64,000 nt of DNA from Nymphaea colorata (GCF_008831285.2 NC_045145.1:15870802-15934801), one strand, 5' to 3'; shown: positions 23,501 to 36,200, numbered from the stretch's first letter. The notes: generated by a model not told the origin, from the sequence alone. A program made the numbers and translations.

Positions 23501-26500
23501 TGGTGGATTTTCATTTCCATCTCCTTTGAGGGCTGAGGAAGTGATGAAGTCAGAGACTGATAAGGCTTTCTGGTCAGTGAAAGGTGATGGGCTTACTGCT
23601 GAGGACGACACCGATGATGGTGCTGGCCTGATTGAGGCAGAAGACATGCTGGCTTCATGGAGGAGAAAAAGTACTGAGTCCTCACCTGCTAAGAGCTCAA
23701 GGGATGAAGGCATCACTAACACAAGAAGATCACAGTCCTCATCATCTGCAGTTTCAAATTCATATTATGGTTATGGAGATAGAGAGCAGATCAACAATGC
23801 GCAGGATGAGAAAGTAAGTGATACCAGGGAAGAAGATGCAGTGACAACCCTGGAAGATGAAGAGGCGGCTGCTGTGCAAGAGCAAGTACGGCAGATAAAA
23901 GCTCAGGAGGAGGAATTTGAAACCTTCAATCTCAAGATTGTCCACAGAAAAAATAGGTTGCTCCAACATCTTAATCCTTTACAATTTCAATGATCTGCTG
24001 TTCTTCTGTTTGTGAACTTAATGGTTATGCCATTGCCAAGTATGTCCATCCGATGTAATGCCAGTTTCTTGCTGCATTCAATGTGTAGCTTGGAGGGCAT
24101 CTTGGAAAAGCAATTACCTCTGACATTCTCCAACTAACCACTTTTTTCTTTTTTACACTTCAAGTCTATGCTCACTGTCTTCTTGTCTTATTGGTTAGGA
24201 CGGGTTTTGAGGAAGACAAGAATTTCCATGTTGTCCTGAACTCCGTGATTGCTGGGCGTTATCATGTTACTGAGTATTTAGGCTCTGCTGCATTTAGCAA
24301 AGCTATTCAAGCACATGATTTGCACACTGGCATGGATGTATGTGTCAAGATAATCAAGAACAATAAAGATTTTTTTGACCAGAGTCTTGATGAAATAAAG
24401 CTCCTTAAATTTGTCAACAAGCATGATCCTGGTGACAAATATCATATTCTTCGGCTCTATGATTACTTTTACTACCGAGTGAGTATAATCTGTTCTTTCT
24501 GACTGCTTATTCGTTATGAAATTCTCGCAGAGATTCATAGGATGGTGCCCTTGGCAAGTTAAATGTCAATTGGTTTCCATTTGTTTTGAAGCATTGTCAA
24601 TTCGCTTATCTGATAGTTCATTGATAGTTGATGCATTTACTTGTGGAACCTTATATAATCATGACTTCAAGAAGCAAGAAGGAGAGGTTCTAGAACAAAT
24701 AGTCGTTTCACTTTCACTCCAAGCCCTGGACTTTTCAAGTGTGTGATGCTAGTACAAGATGTTATATTCTTCCGAGACATCTATTGGGCTCTTTATGAGT
24801 GTATTTATAACTAAAAACAAATTGCAGAAGTGTCACTTCATTGTGTCCCCTCTCACACGCAGATGTATCTATGCTATGAATAATTTGACATTATTGGATC
24901 AAATTGAAATAATATTGCAGAATATTCTAGGATAAGAAACATAGAGGAGGTAATGATCAGGATGATTAGGTCAACTGTTATAATTTTATAGCTCCTTTTT
25001 TTCTATTCTTGCATCAGCGGCATGTGGTGTTCATCATCAATTTTTTCATTTCGTGTATTTTGGCATTTATATTATGTCTCCTAAGCCCTACATTAAATAA
25101 TTTAAATTATGTGTTGGCCAACTCTTCATGTATGCATTAATAATAAAATTTATGTCCTTGTCTTTGATGCAAATCATTCTACCTTCTTCTAGTTTCTAAC
25201 TTTCTTCCCCGCTACACCAGCATATTCTTGCAAGAACCAGCCACAACGTTGTTCATTAATGTAAGCAAGCCCTTGACTTTTAATGAAACATGGAAGGGAA
25301 TTACCTTTGTGAAGTTTGGTGATATGTTTTCAGTTAAAGACTTAAATAGAAGTCCAACAGTTCATGGGCCTGATTTTTTTGACAATTCAACATTTTGATC
25401 CTTTTTAAAATCATTATAAATAAATATGCGCCAAAAAACATGTGTGTCTTTTTGCATGTGTCCCTTATACAAAACTTTAACGTCCTGGTACTTTATAACG
25501 TCTAGTCATTTGATGACTCATGACTGTTAAACATCGTGGGCTATGGATTAAGTGAGTTTTCCAGTCCTCTTTCAGCCAGGCTCTCAAACGCTTTCTCCTT
25601 CTTGGACAGGAACATTTGCTGATTGTGTGTGAGCTTCTGAAGGCAAACCTGTATGAATTTCACAAATTCAACAGAGAATCTGGAGGAGAGGTGTACTTTA
25701 CAATGCCAAGATTGCAGGTATTACTAAAAGCTGGTTGTGCATCCTCCAATTCCAAGAATATTTTTCTCTTAAAGTTCCTTTTCCATCTAATCATAGGGTT
25801 GCTCCTGCAGTCTATTACTATCCAGTGTCTGGAGGCTCTTCAATTCTTGCACAGTCTTGGTCTTATCCATTGTGATCTGAAGCCGGAGAACATTTTAGTT
25901 AAAAGTTACAGTAGATGTGAAGTTAAGGTTATTGACCTTGGGAGTAGCTGCTTCGAAACAGATCATCTTTGCTCCTATGTTCAGTCTCGATCTTATCGGG
26001 CACCAGAGGTTATCTTGGGCCTTTCTTATGATAAGAAAATTGATATTTGGTCTCTTGGTTGTATCTTAGCAGAACTTTGCACTGGAAATGTAAGTTGGTG
26101 ATGCTTTACCATTTTATTACTTGCCAGAACATGCATCTGAATTTGTAATGAATGGTTTCTGTCACTGCAGGTTCTCTTCCAAAATGATTCACCAGCAACT
26201 CTACTTGCCCGAGTCATTGGTATCATCGGGCCAATTGACCAAGACATGCTTGCACAGGGACGTGATACATACAAGTACTTTACAAAAAACCACATGCTGT
26301 ATGAGCGTAATCAGGTATTCCTTTTATGATCTTCAGTTCAGTTGAATTCAGTTGTCTTGCTCATGAAAAACTCGCAATGGGAGTAACCCAATGGTGGTTA
26401 AGGTTCAGGATTCCCTTGAATACTTGTGTGACCTTAGGATGAAAAGGCTTGCAAAACTGCGGTATCTAGAATTTTTTATACGAACAATATTTACAATCCT

Positions 26501-27443
26501 GAAATTTTAGTATGTAGAAAAACCTGCTTCCTTTAACCGAATTATTTGATATTTCCCTCCTTTATCATTCATGCATTGGTTGGCAGGCTAAGAAATGCTT
26601 TTTGGGTGTTTTAAGTAATGCAAAGTATCAGATACTGTAGCAAATCGGCATTTTTTGCTAGTGTAAAATATAGGTTTCTCAAGCAAATTAGGCTACCATC
26701 CTGAAAGTTTGTACTGCAACTCATAAATGCTTTATTTCTATCAGGGCTTATCGATATTAGCAAAGACATGATGTTTTGAAAATACTATGCCCGTGTGTAG
26801 TCAACATGCTAGTGGTGGACCTTCAAAGAGGACTAGGTGGTGGGTGGTGGAAGCTCGAAAAAGACTAGGCAGGCCAAAAAATTAAAGGAAGAAGGAAAGA
26901 GAAGAAAGAAGAAGCACAAAGAAAAAAAGGAAAAAAGTAATAATGCAAAGGAAAAAGCAGATGAATAAGAAGGAAAAAAGGAAAAAAAACCTTTTAAGAA
27001 CTTTTCTTGCATTAACCACCTAGGTACTACAGCCTAGATGCAAGGTGGCCATCCAGGCCCTAGGAGGGTGCCCAGGCACATTCACTTTTAACTACAAAAT
27101 GGGAATTGATTGTTCAATTTTTTAAACTTTGATTGCAAAACCTTCAAAATGTCATCTGTTTGTGAAATGTTTTGAATACTCTGTTTTATCTTATTAGAAC
27201 TTGCAAACATATAAGAGGATATGTAAATGTGCATAAAGAAGTAAATAAACAAATTATAAAATCGGAAGTATCATTTTATGACGGATGTTTATTTTTTGTG
27301 GTTTTTTTTCAAATTTTGGTATATTTTATTTTATATGAAGAAGTTCCAATATGCTAATATTCTCTTGAATAAAACTACATGATCAGTTTTGTTGCAAGGC
27401 TGTGGGTGTAAAGTAACTCCAAAAAGCTTGGATATAAACATAC

Positions 27444-27522
<79 letters not shown>

Positions 27523-28092
27523 ATTTGATAATTTAAAAAAAATGACTAATTGAGAAAGCAATATTAAGTTATTAACAGCTTTTAAGAAGTTCTAGAAAAT
27601 AAATAAGAAAATGGACAATGTCGAACATGGTTAAACTTGCTTGAATAAAAGAAGTCATGGGTATGTTGATTGCATTTAACATGGTTTGCCTGTATCCAAG
27701 GCTGAACCCTTTTCCGTATCAATGTCATAGAAGAGTGCTAAAAATGTTTACGAACTTCCAAATGACAGATCATGAAATTATCTACTTTTGAAGATAGTGA
27801 GCGTGGCTTTAAGTGTCCATCTTTACCAACATGTTGGTTTTCCAAGCCTAGAAATGAACTGAACATTTTATCTTCTACAAAAATCATTGTCATATTTTTT
27901 CAGGATACAAACAAATTAGAGTACTTGATTCCGAAGAAGTCATCATTACGACATCGGTTACCTATGGGGGATCAGGGATTTATAGATTTCGTTGCTCATC
28001 TACTTGAAGTAAACCCGAAGAAGCGGCCCACAGCAAGCAAAGCTCTTAAGCATCCATGGCTATCATTTCCTTATGAGCCAATTTCATCTTGA
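20575..28092 (+). CDS. Plant DYRK-family dual-specificity kinase (DYRKP type) with LisH motif
   Basis: Seven exons join in phase: 20575-21982, 22594-23956, 24199-24478, 25610-25717, 25811-26089, 26171-26314 and 27904-28092, giving 1256 residues. The N terminus (about 4-30) is a LisH-like dimerisation helix, TIDVILDYLKRHRFTKAEAA. A long Ser-rich, acidic region follows (DEYEDDDDVGY). The kinase domain runs from about residue 945: ATP lysine K974 in VCVKIIK, catalytic HCDLKPEN (D1075), DLG in place of DFG (D1095), and activation loop CSYVQSRSYRAPE. The second tyrosine of the DYRK YxY motif is kept; the first position is Cys. The family is plant-specific DYRK (Ser/Thr kinases that autophosphorylate on Tyr during folding); its substrates are not predictable here. 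Retaining intron 1 would stop translation at 22062. Splice sites are GT-AG throughout; the intron 2 donor GTTGCT is weak. Confidence 0.93.
25718..25810 (+). other. In-frame stop-free 93-nt intron inside the kinase domain
   Basis: The intron (GTATTA...CTGCAG, phase 0) has length divisible by three and no stop in the coding frame. Retention would insert 31 mostly hydrophobic residues (ending FLFHLIIGLLLQ) between the PRLQ and SITIQCLEAL parts of the kinase, before the catalytic loop. Splicing is inferred from the family alignment, where these parts are contiguous. Confidence 0.8.
26815..27075 (+). repeat. Polypurine tract and CCTAGG-type repeat in kinase intron 6
   Basis: Intron 6 (26315-27903) carries an almost pure A/G tract (about 26878-26990) flanked by GACTAGGTGG and CCACCTAGG-like sequence with further CCTAGG and GCCCAGGC motifs. 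It looks like a degenerate dispersed repeat. No coding potential is seen. Confidence 0.6.
27447..27520. repeat. (TA)n microsatellite, about 74 bp
   Basis: A perfect TA run lies within intron 6 of the kinase gene, the longest simple repeat in the window. It can form a cruciform and is prone to length change and assembly error. Confidence 0.95.
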
Positions 28093-29590
28093 TACATCTA
28101 TCAGTTTTGATGATCATGGGATGTTGAATCAGATGGTGTTCTTCAGACCTACTGCTAAATTCTGTTCCTAGGCTCGGTTCTTTTGGGAGCATGACCATCC
28201 CAAACCCGCAAAAGTTCGAACTCCACTCTTGACAGTTGATTTGTACATTAGATGCTGACCTCGCCAGCCGTTGTTCCAACAAGGCATGAAGCGTTTGCCT
28301 GTGCGGCTACTGGAACGGATCTCAGTAACGGGAAGATTGTTGTATCCTTACTTGTAACTTGGGTTGTAATTTTTCACGCCCCTGTTGTTCCTGAATTCTT
28401 TCTTTGTTGGCAGACCACTTTGTGCATATGCTGTGATCTTTCTGTTTCCTTTTCTTCTGTCCCAGCGTCGTATAACAGATGATGCTTTGGCTGGCTGCTT
28501 GCTATGTCACTTGTCCTTTCCATATTGATGATGCTGATTGTGCTAGTAGTTCGTCATGCATCTCTGTGATTTTTGATATTATTCTGAATGACAGAATTCT
28601 GATTCCAAGCATCTCTCTCTCTCTCTCTCTCTCTCTCCCCAACACACTCCACATCACCCTGTCCGTCTATGTTGACACGTCGTTTACACACGACTTTTTT
28701 TCTTCTCATATTACTTTCGGCGCGGCGCAACCCATCTGGAGGCTAAGCCTCCATTCTTTATTACCAAAAAATATTGTCCGGAGATGGTGGGCATCCCATC
28801 AACCAAACCAAGATAACTTTGAAGCAAACCAAGATAACAGCGAAAGGTTGAACACCTAGAAGGCAAGAAAAGGGAACAAACTGCGAATGTGGCTCAGTCC
28901 TTCCGACGGCTCAGAATCGTCGGAGAACTTACTGAACTGGTCATTTTTCTTGGGGCATTTCTAGAATCTGGTCCCTGAAAGTATTCAGATTTCTGGTTTA
29001 GCCTTGGACATGGCTTTTTACCCAAGTAGCTTAAAGTCCGATATCTACATGTAGATGAGTAAAGACCTTTTTGAATTTCAGACACCAAACCAAAACTACA
29101 TCGAATTTGAAATGGAATCCTGTTTGGTTTACCAGATCCGACGAAATGGGCTGGATTCTGTGATGGTTGTGGTGTACCATCACCCTTAACAGCCCTCCTT
29201 AGGCAATAACACCAATTTCTTGACTGGACTTGAAACGAATGAAATAAACTTGTAGCTTGGTATCAAACAAGTGGATATTTCAAATCCAAGTCTGAGTAAA
29301 CTCTAACCTGATCCTTTTAAATTTTCTGTACTGGAAAGTTGCCCGATCTTGTGCGTTTCCGATGGATCCAATTCCACGAGGACCTCATCCTATAAGTGGA
29401 GAAAACATTTTCTTTTTTCAATGTTGGTTCAAGCATGGCCGCGCTCATATGTGAAGCATCCTACGCAGGTGGATACATATTAATTAGCCTTCTTAAGGTA
29501 GAATCCATTTATCTAAGCATCCCAAACGATCAAGAGACAAAGACGGACCCACCGAAAAATTGGCGAGTTGCCGACGGTCTACGTACGTTT
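28093..29590. other. Kinase 3' UTR and downstream intergenic DNA
   Basis: The 3' UTR probably runs some hundreds of bases past 28092, but no canonical AATAAA is evident. A (TC)n run lies at about 28612-28637. No gene is supported between it and the U6 gene. Confidence 0.5.
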
Positions 29591-29613
29591 ACAAGGCCGG
29601 TCTCTAACAAATA

Positions 29614-29655
29614 GTCCTGTATTTTCTTTTTTTCGAAATACGTTATAGTATAAAA
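29614..29655 (+). promoter_or_regulatory. U6 promoter: degenerate USE plus TATA box
   Basis: TATAAAA (29649-29655) starts 30 bp before the U6 start. GTCCTGTATTT (29614-29624) lies 24 bp upstream of it, the spacing that specifies Pol III in plant snRNA genes. It matches the plant upstream sequence element RTCCCACATCG at 6 or 7 of 11 positions; four of the differences are transitions. Geometry is right but the element is weak. Confidence 0.55.
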
Positions 29656-29678
29656 CGAAGCGTCTTTGTGCATCCATT

Positions 29679-29698
29679 GTCTCTTCGGAGACATCCGA

Positions 29699-29730
<32 letters not shown>

Positions 29731-29780
29731 GGCCCCTGCGCAAGGATGACACGCACAAATCGAGAAATGGTCCAAATTTT
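29679..29780 (+). ncRNA. U6: U6 spliceosomal snRNA
   Basis: The 102 bases match the canonical plant U6 sequence from memory, including the ATACAGAGA box (29713-29721), AGCATGGCCCCTGCGCAAGG and the 3' end GGTCCAAATTTT. The only changes I see are two at positions 4 and 11 of the 5' stem (GTCTC TTCG GAGAC instead of GTCCC TTCG GGGAC), which keep the pairing. U6 forms the catalytic centre of the spliceosome with U2. The Pol III terminator is the T7 run 29777-29783. The intact body suggests a functional or recently functional gene; the weak upstream element is the main reason for doubt. Confidence 0.93.
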
Positions 29781-29783
29781 TTT
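29777..29783 (+). terminator. Pol III oligo-T terminator of U6
   Basis: Seven consecutive T residues end the U6 gene, the standard Pol III stop signal. Confidence 0.9.
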
Positions 29784-29854
29784 GCCTTGTTCGCCAACAA
29801 AATCCCCAAGTGGTAGCCTGCGGCTCCAGAGATGATCCCTCTTTTTTCTTCTTC

Positions 29855-30237
29855 TTAATGGAGAAGGAGGCGGTAGAGAAATGGTCCTTTCTTTCCTTTT
29901 TTTTTTTCCCCGCTTCTTCACCAAAGAAATCTCCAGATCTTGTTTCAGTTTCTGTTCTGAGAAGGAAAGCGAACAACAAACGGAGAAGAGATCTTTTCTA
30001 TATCTTTCCTTGCTTGTTTCCTCCGCCGGGATCCATGGCGAATGTCTTCGGCAACTCCTTTCCCCGACTGGATTCTGTCCACCTGTCGTCACCCCTATCT
30101 ACATGCCCCATGATCTATTTTTTTTGCATTTCGTCCTTTTCTCAAACGCAGACTCCCACAGGTCCTCGGCGTTCGAATCGTCGGAAGCGATCGAGGGGAT
30201 GGATGCTACGTTCTTCATAGGCAAGAGTGGTTAGCGT
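29855..30237 (+). other. Leader-like, GC-richer segment with short frames, possible gene fragment
   Basis: A pyrimidine-rich stretch is followed by an ATG in ATCCATGGCGAATGTC (about 30034) and by a frame ending SSAFESSEAIEGMDATFF (about 30160-30220) before a stop near 30233. It resembles the first exon of a plant gene in composition, but no further exon or family is recognisable downstream. It could be a truncated gene copy or simply a local composition effect. Confidence 0.2.
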
Positions 30238-30239
30238 TT

Positions 30240-33200
30240 CTGTTCAAAAGAGCTTTTTGATTTTTTGACAAACAAGTTTTTTGGCATAGTATGAAGAACA
30301 GTTCATTTTCTGCTTGCTTTCAGAGGACATTATAGATGTTAACTTCAGCATAATATTTCTGTCGAATATGTTAATCGATTAAGGTAAAATATACACAAAC
30401 ATGATTTACATCGTTCGTTATAAGCAAAAAGGAAACAACAGGTTTTTAATTGTAACATTTTGATGTATCAGAGGGAATAATTGGCATAAAAGTTCAAGGC
30501 ACGCTTAAAGAAAAAAACGTTTGGAAATGAAAAAGAACAACGGTTTTAGGTTAATCTTTAGCCATGAAAACCACATTCATGCAGTTAGTTTTGTAGAAAC
30601 TAAAAAAAGGGAAAAGAAATTTAACATATGTTGTGTTTCGACTTTTTAGTTACTGTACTGTAACAAGAGTTGAACTCATGTCTTCAACAAGAACCCCAAA
30701 GATGAAACGTCTCCGCTGACAGTAGATGTGAAAAGTTCCAACTTTTTCTACACTTCCTCAAGGAGCATATTCAGGTTCAACTTTTGGCTCACGTGACAGA
30801 CTCTGAATATTTGTTCAAGCTTGACTCGCTCTTAAGAGTCCAGCCCAAGCATCCTTCGTCATTGAGAGGTTTGTTCATGGGATCTTTCTGTCCTGTGAAG
30901 AACTTCCTCGGGATTCAAAGGGGTGTCTTCTTGTGCGTTGAGAAAGCTCATTTTAATGCTCTCCCCAATATTTCAACTACTCAGAAAGTGTCTGGGCGAA
31001 CCACAAGTTGCCCAAGAAGTTTAGGAAGTTAGAGGAAGAGCATTGAGTATCTAATGAGTGATCAGTTTATCCAAATTGAAGGCTTGAACACCATCGGAAC
31101 CAGAATCCCATAAGTGGCTACAAATATTTTTATGTTTTCATGAACAGAGGGTGCAGGTACTTCTTTTAGGTTAGCCAACTCTTGGGTTTACACAGTTTCT
31201 TTTCTTCAGTTGATCATGCTAAAATCAGCTTCTGCACATTTTTTCCTTTCTTCAATGGATCCTCGTAATAAGTTGTTCATGCATCTGTTGAGAGCCGACG
31301 GCGATCAAGAGCCAGTTCATTCAGTTCGATTGATCATGGAAGAACAAAGAAATAACTGAAATTCTTGAGGAGAGTTTCAATGTACACGTTTGTACCAACA
31401 ATCACCCACCTGGTGTGATTCACTGCTGAATGTGAGCAAGTTGACAGAAAACAGAGATCCATATTCTAATTTTCTTTTGATATGACGACAATGCAGCCGT
31501 TTGGCTGTGTAATTAGTCATAGTTGCTCTCTTACTTCAACCGTGGTTTGTCTCTCTTTAGGCAACAAAAATGTCCGTTAATTCCTCCCATAGGCAAACAA
31601 ATTGGAGTTCAACTTCCACCTGCGGAAATCAACTCAATGCCTCTGGCTTCTCCAGTTTTTGCAATATCTTCAAAGTTAAAAGTGCAGAATGTTCTTTGCC
31701 TTTTCGAAAAAATAATTTGACACGTTACACCTTATAAACTATTAGATGAAGTTGCAGATGACTCGCAGTTAGATCACATAATTTTTATATTTGCTTACTT
31801 CACATACGCTGCAAACTATATGTGGTTATACATATTCAGCAATAAATATACAACATTAAAGTAATGTGTGCATGTCCTTCTTTACGTAAAGCTGAAGCCG
31901 AATATACATCACGAGATAAGGAAGACGTCGGATTATATTGCTGCTGTCAGCCTAAGTTGACCCTTAACTTTTGAAAAAACGATATGATATCTCCATTGGC
32001 GTCGCAAAATCTTACATGTCTTCAACGGTAAACGTAGAATGGCGCCCGGTGCTGACGAGTAGCCGAATTCCATTGAGTTTGTTTGTCAAACCGTGCTGAA
32101 TTAATGTGAATTTGGTAAGAAAACGAGTGGTTCAAAATTGTTACTTGAGCTAACTGGGTGAGGGTTGGTCAAATGACAGTTGAACTTGCCTTTCATCAGC
32201 TCAGGTGACGATGAGTCATGGGGGCTGGGAGATGGTCAGTTTCTATTTCTAATGTTAGAAATGTCAACCTCCTTTACTACAAAAAAAAAAAAAAGGGATT
32301 TGGTGGTGAAGTGGCCGGAACTTTCATGGCCTACCTTCCCATTTCTAGCCACTAAAAGAGCAAAAGCAACGCCCACCAAAAGAAATTTATAAAGAAACAA
32401 CAAACGAAAGGAATTCATGACAGAAGCATTGCCAAGCTCGTCTTTTTGCTTATGCAATCAACCCAGCTTTTCTAGTTCGTTGCATTTTTGTACTCGGCAA
32501 TGATATATTAGTGTCTTTCCTTTTTCTTAATTATAACAAGTCTTAGATGAGAAACCAGAAGATCAAGTAAGCCCATAGACCATAATCTACATCATAAAAC
32601 CTCGAAGCACTAAAGCAGTGATGACATCCACGCCGGTAGGATTTGTTGTAACCAATTACCCTCAACATTCTTTTACCCTCCTTTCACCCGCCATGAGAGA
32701 TCTTCGTGCCTAAACATGTTTATTCAACAATTACATGTCCTAGGCATTCACCTCATAAGAGCAGAGCGGAGCCAAAAATTTTTCACCAGGAAGGGCCGAA
32801 TTAAAGTTTCTGAATTTTTTATTAAGACCGAAATATCATTTTTCAAAATTTTTATACAGAACAAGTGAAATTTTCTAAAATTTACATGTAAATTTTAAAA
32901 AAAATTGAGGTGGAGTCAAGGCCCAAGCGGACCCTATCTTGGCTCCTCCCCTGCTAGAGAGGCGACCATAAGGAGAGGGTAGTGGGTGTTATTAACCCTA
33001 ATTTCAACCGCATTGTTAAACCTCTATGCGGTAACAATGAGTGTAGCATAATTGGTCGGCATCACTGTCACACTAATGGTGTGACATCAATTTGATTTTC
33101 ATAGGTGTTACTCTTGCACTCAAGTTTAAAGGGTATATACCATATGACCACGCAGGTTTCAAAGTGACCTTAAACTGTAGGGTGAGGGACCACCATATAG

Positions 33201-36200
33201 CTGTGGAAGAGGTACTAAAGGTACTTTAAACTCAAACGACAAAGGTAAAACCGGCACAATGAGAGTTAGTTCCTTAACTGTTTGCAAAAGCAACTATTCA
33301 TCATGGATGGTTATGCTGCAGCCTTCACACTCAAAGGGTACTTTTTGTCGAAATTATCAAGCTTGATCTCTATCCATCAATGGCAGGTCGCCCACTCTTA
33401 TCTCTGTCACCATGTATATATTTTAAGTACTTTAAGCGTTCGACAACCTAAAAAGTGTTCCTTTTTGTTTTTTTAGTTTAACTGAGTGGGCCGTTGAAAG
33501 ATGGATAAAGATCTGAATCTGCTTTTAACTTTTTTGTTTGTTCCACTACCACGCTTTAAAAAAAAAAAAATTGTATATAGTTGATAAGCCCAAAACTTAG
33601 CCAATTTTGCTGTCCATTTTCCCTTTGGTCATCATTTTCATGAAAACGAAGTAGGCGTCACACCACAAATTTGATCGGTCATGTCAGCAGAGAAGTGATG
33701 CGATGCTTTATAGTTAGTCGTAGGGGCGAGTTGATTGTAGAGAAAACTGGTTCAAGACAAATTTCACTTGGATAACTTGTCTCTATCTTGAAGCACCTCC
33801 CCATACTTGCAAAATAATATTTATGAGGAAGCAGGAGAAGATATGGACAAAGGCACTTACAAAGCTGGCTTGGAAATCCACTACCTTTGATCCACTAGCT
33901 ACCACACAAGAGGCGTTTAGATAAGACGGTCAATGAACAATGGTAGTGGGCCGTAGTGCTGTTGTCAGGTGCTAGTGCGGCCTGCCCAGTTAGAACATGA
34001 ATCCACTTAGCGTGTTAAACAACGAGGGACGCGAATTCGGCGATAAAACCTTTAGATCCAAGGTGGGTCTAGATTTCAACATTCTCTACTTTATAGTTTC
34101 GAGGTTTGCAAGTTCTTAACCTAATTTCAAATCCGATTCAAACGATAATTTGGTAGATTTATGTGGTCAGCTGGCTGATCTAAATACAACACATTTTATT
34201 GTACTTAATGTGATTTGAGCTCAATTTTCTGTACGATTAGCTGATCCAAATCCAACTCATTCCATAAATTCTCCACTGGATTCTCATAATACAAGTTGGT
34301 CAAGTTGACATGTGACTCATCATCAGGCTCATGAATTCCAGCCATTGGTCCAGTTTTCATATTAAAAAATGCCTTCGAAACACACCTTGAAGTTCATTGA
34401 TATATATATATGAGGCAATTCATTCTAGTAACTGCTACGATTTATTAGGTGATATAAGCAATAAGGGAAGCTCTGCAGTTTTTCCACCGTACGTACCGGA
34501 AGCCTATGGGGGACCGACTTGTACCGATACGAGCACCTTTTACCCGTACCACTACCTTGTCCTCTTAATTCTACCCGCCGACCAAAAGACGGCCAGATTC
34601 CTGCCATATTGAAGCTGAGGCTCGTACCGTTGTCCCGCACTCAGAAAAACAAAAGAGGATGCTTTGTACTGACAGGCCGCACTCATGATCCCACTTGGAA
34701 ACTTTACAATCCACTGAAAATATTTTCTCATCCACCACCAAAGCCTTTTCCCCAACAAGTTTTCCAGGGAAAGGCTTTTTGATTTCCATGCGCGCTAGTT
34801 GGGTATCGCGTAACTCCGTCTATTGCTTAGCACTAAAGGTCGTTTGGCATCAGGAACAACATGAAATTGAGATATATTCGTAGAACACTTACTTAAAACC
34901 TTAAATGTTAGGCAAATTAAACACTCGCATGTTATTATCAAACTACCCATTTGATTTTTAGTTGTTGAGATCGAATGCTAATCTCTCTCTCTCCCTCTCA
35001 TTCTTTTGTTTATGTTTAAAAGAAACTGTAGCGAGGCCGAGAAAGTTTATTGCTTACTTGGTGGTTGTTCATACTATGAAGCTAATGTCCCTACTTTTGA
35101 GTCCTGTGTTTGCAGATTAGGAACTTGATATGGCCATCGAACCAGTGAGTTGCCCAACCAACCAAACCAGGGACCTTGGACGACCCGACCACAAAATCTT
35201 ACAAAAGAAACACATAATAAAACTACAAATGAATAACATCCAAAGTCTTTAAATTCGCCTCCATTGATGTCCTTCGTATCAGATGTTCTCAGATACTTTT
35301 TAGGTCCACCGGCCCAATCGTCGATCAAGTTCTTTTTTAATCTCGAACGGAACAGATCTGACAGGACACCTGTAGCAGAAGTCTCCAACCTTAGAGGCCA
35401 GCTAAATTTTTATTTAAGAAAAAAGAAAAAAATTCTTCTCCAGTCACCTGGCTTGCTCTGCAGACACCTGTGCATGAGAAGTTATATTTGAATATGCGAT
35501 ATATAAAATAACATTTATTAATCAACCAGGTTCCTTGTTCCATTTGGATTCCTCCTCATTACTATGGAAACAACCGATTTGAACCGGATACCATCCCGAA
35601 CTCTGTACCGGATCGGTTCTGATCGTTTGTGTGGTTCCTGTTTGCACTAAGCGGATCACGCCAACGGTGCCATGTACTTCCAAAGAGCTTGCATATATTA
35701 TGTTGCATTCGCTTGTTGTTTTAAAGCTCTAATCTTCGTCAGTTAATATTTATTCATGCCTTAAGGAGATGGTTCTTATGCTTATGATTTTCAGCTGGAT
35801 GAGAAATGGATAAAATTCATTGAACGGTGATGAGAAATTTATAGAAGTTATAAATTTATTATTTTCATAAGCGACCATAGATAGGAAATGTGTATTGTAA
35901 GAGTTAGTTAATACGCATCTTACAGATAAAGTATTTCACTTAATAAGTTTTTTTTTTACTTTTATATTTCAATTTCCGACGTGTAAGTTCGCCTCGATTT
36001 TTTTTTCTTTTACATTATTCGCCTTTTATTATCGGGTGAAAAGTTTCGGGGTCATGGAAACCACGCTTCGCCGCGTCAGAGATAACCGCGGTCAAAAGGA
36101 GCGCGTGACAGTCGTTGACGTCCCCCGTAAAGTTCGATTCGAGGCGGTGATGGCAAGAACGGAACGACGGAGCGCTTCCCTGTTCCTCCGAGTCGCCGTC
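30240..36200. other. Intergenic DNA between U6 and SOS1
   Basis: I see no gene with recognisable domains. The frame at 30784-31032 (82 codons) is open but shows no family motif. The stretch includes a MITE-like element (32760-32956) and scattered short repeats rich in CCGTACC or ACCGGA (about 34480-34560 and 35570-35620). Confidence 0.5.
32760..32956. mobile_element. MITE-like element with short inverted ends
   Basis: Left end AGCAGAGCGGAGCCA and right end, in reverse complement, AGCAGGGGAGGAGCCA are inverted with few mismatches. The body is AT-rich (AAAATTTTT runs) with GGGCCGAA and GGCCCAAGC near the ends. The GGAGCCAAAAATTT / TTGGCTCC arrangement is common in plant dispersed repeats. No clear target duplication is seen. 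Confidence 0.5.

Noticed and set aside
29530-29979. 149-codon minus-strand frame across U6
   Set aside because: It runs antisense through the conserved snRNA and has no domain; it is a shadow.
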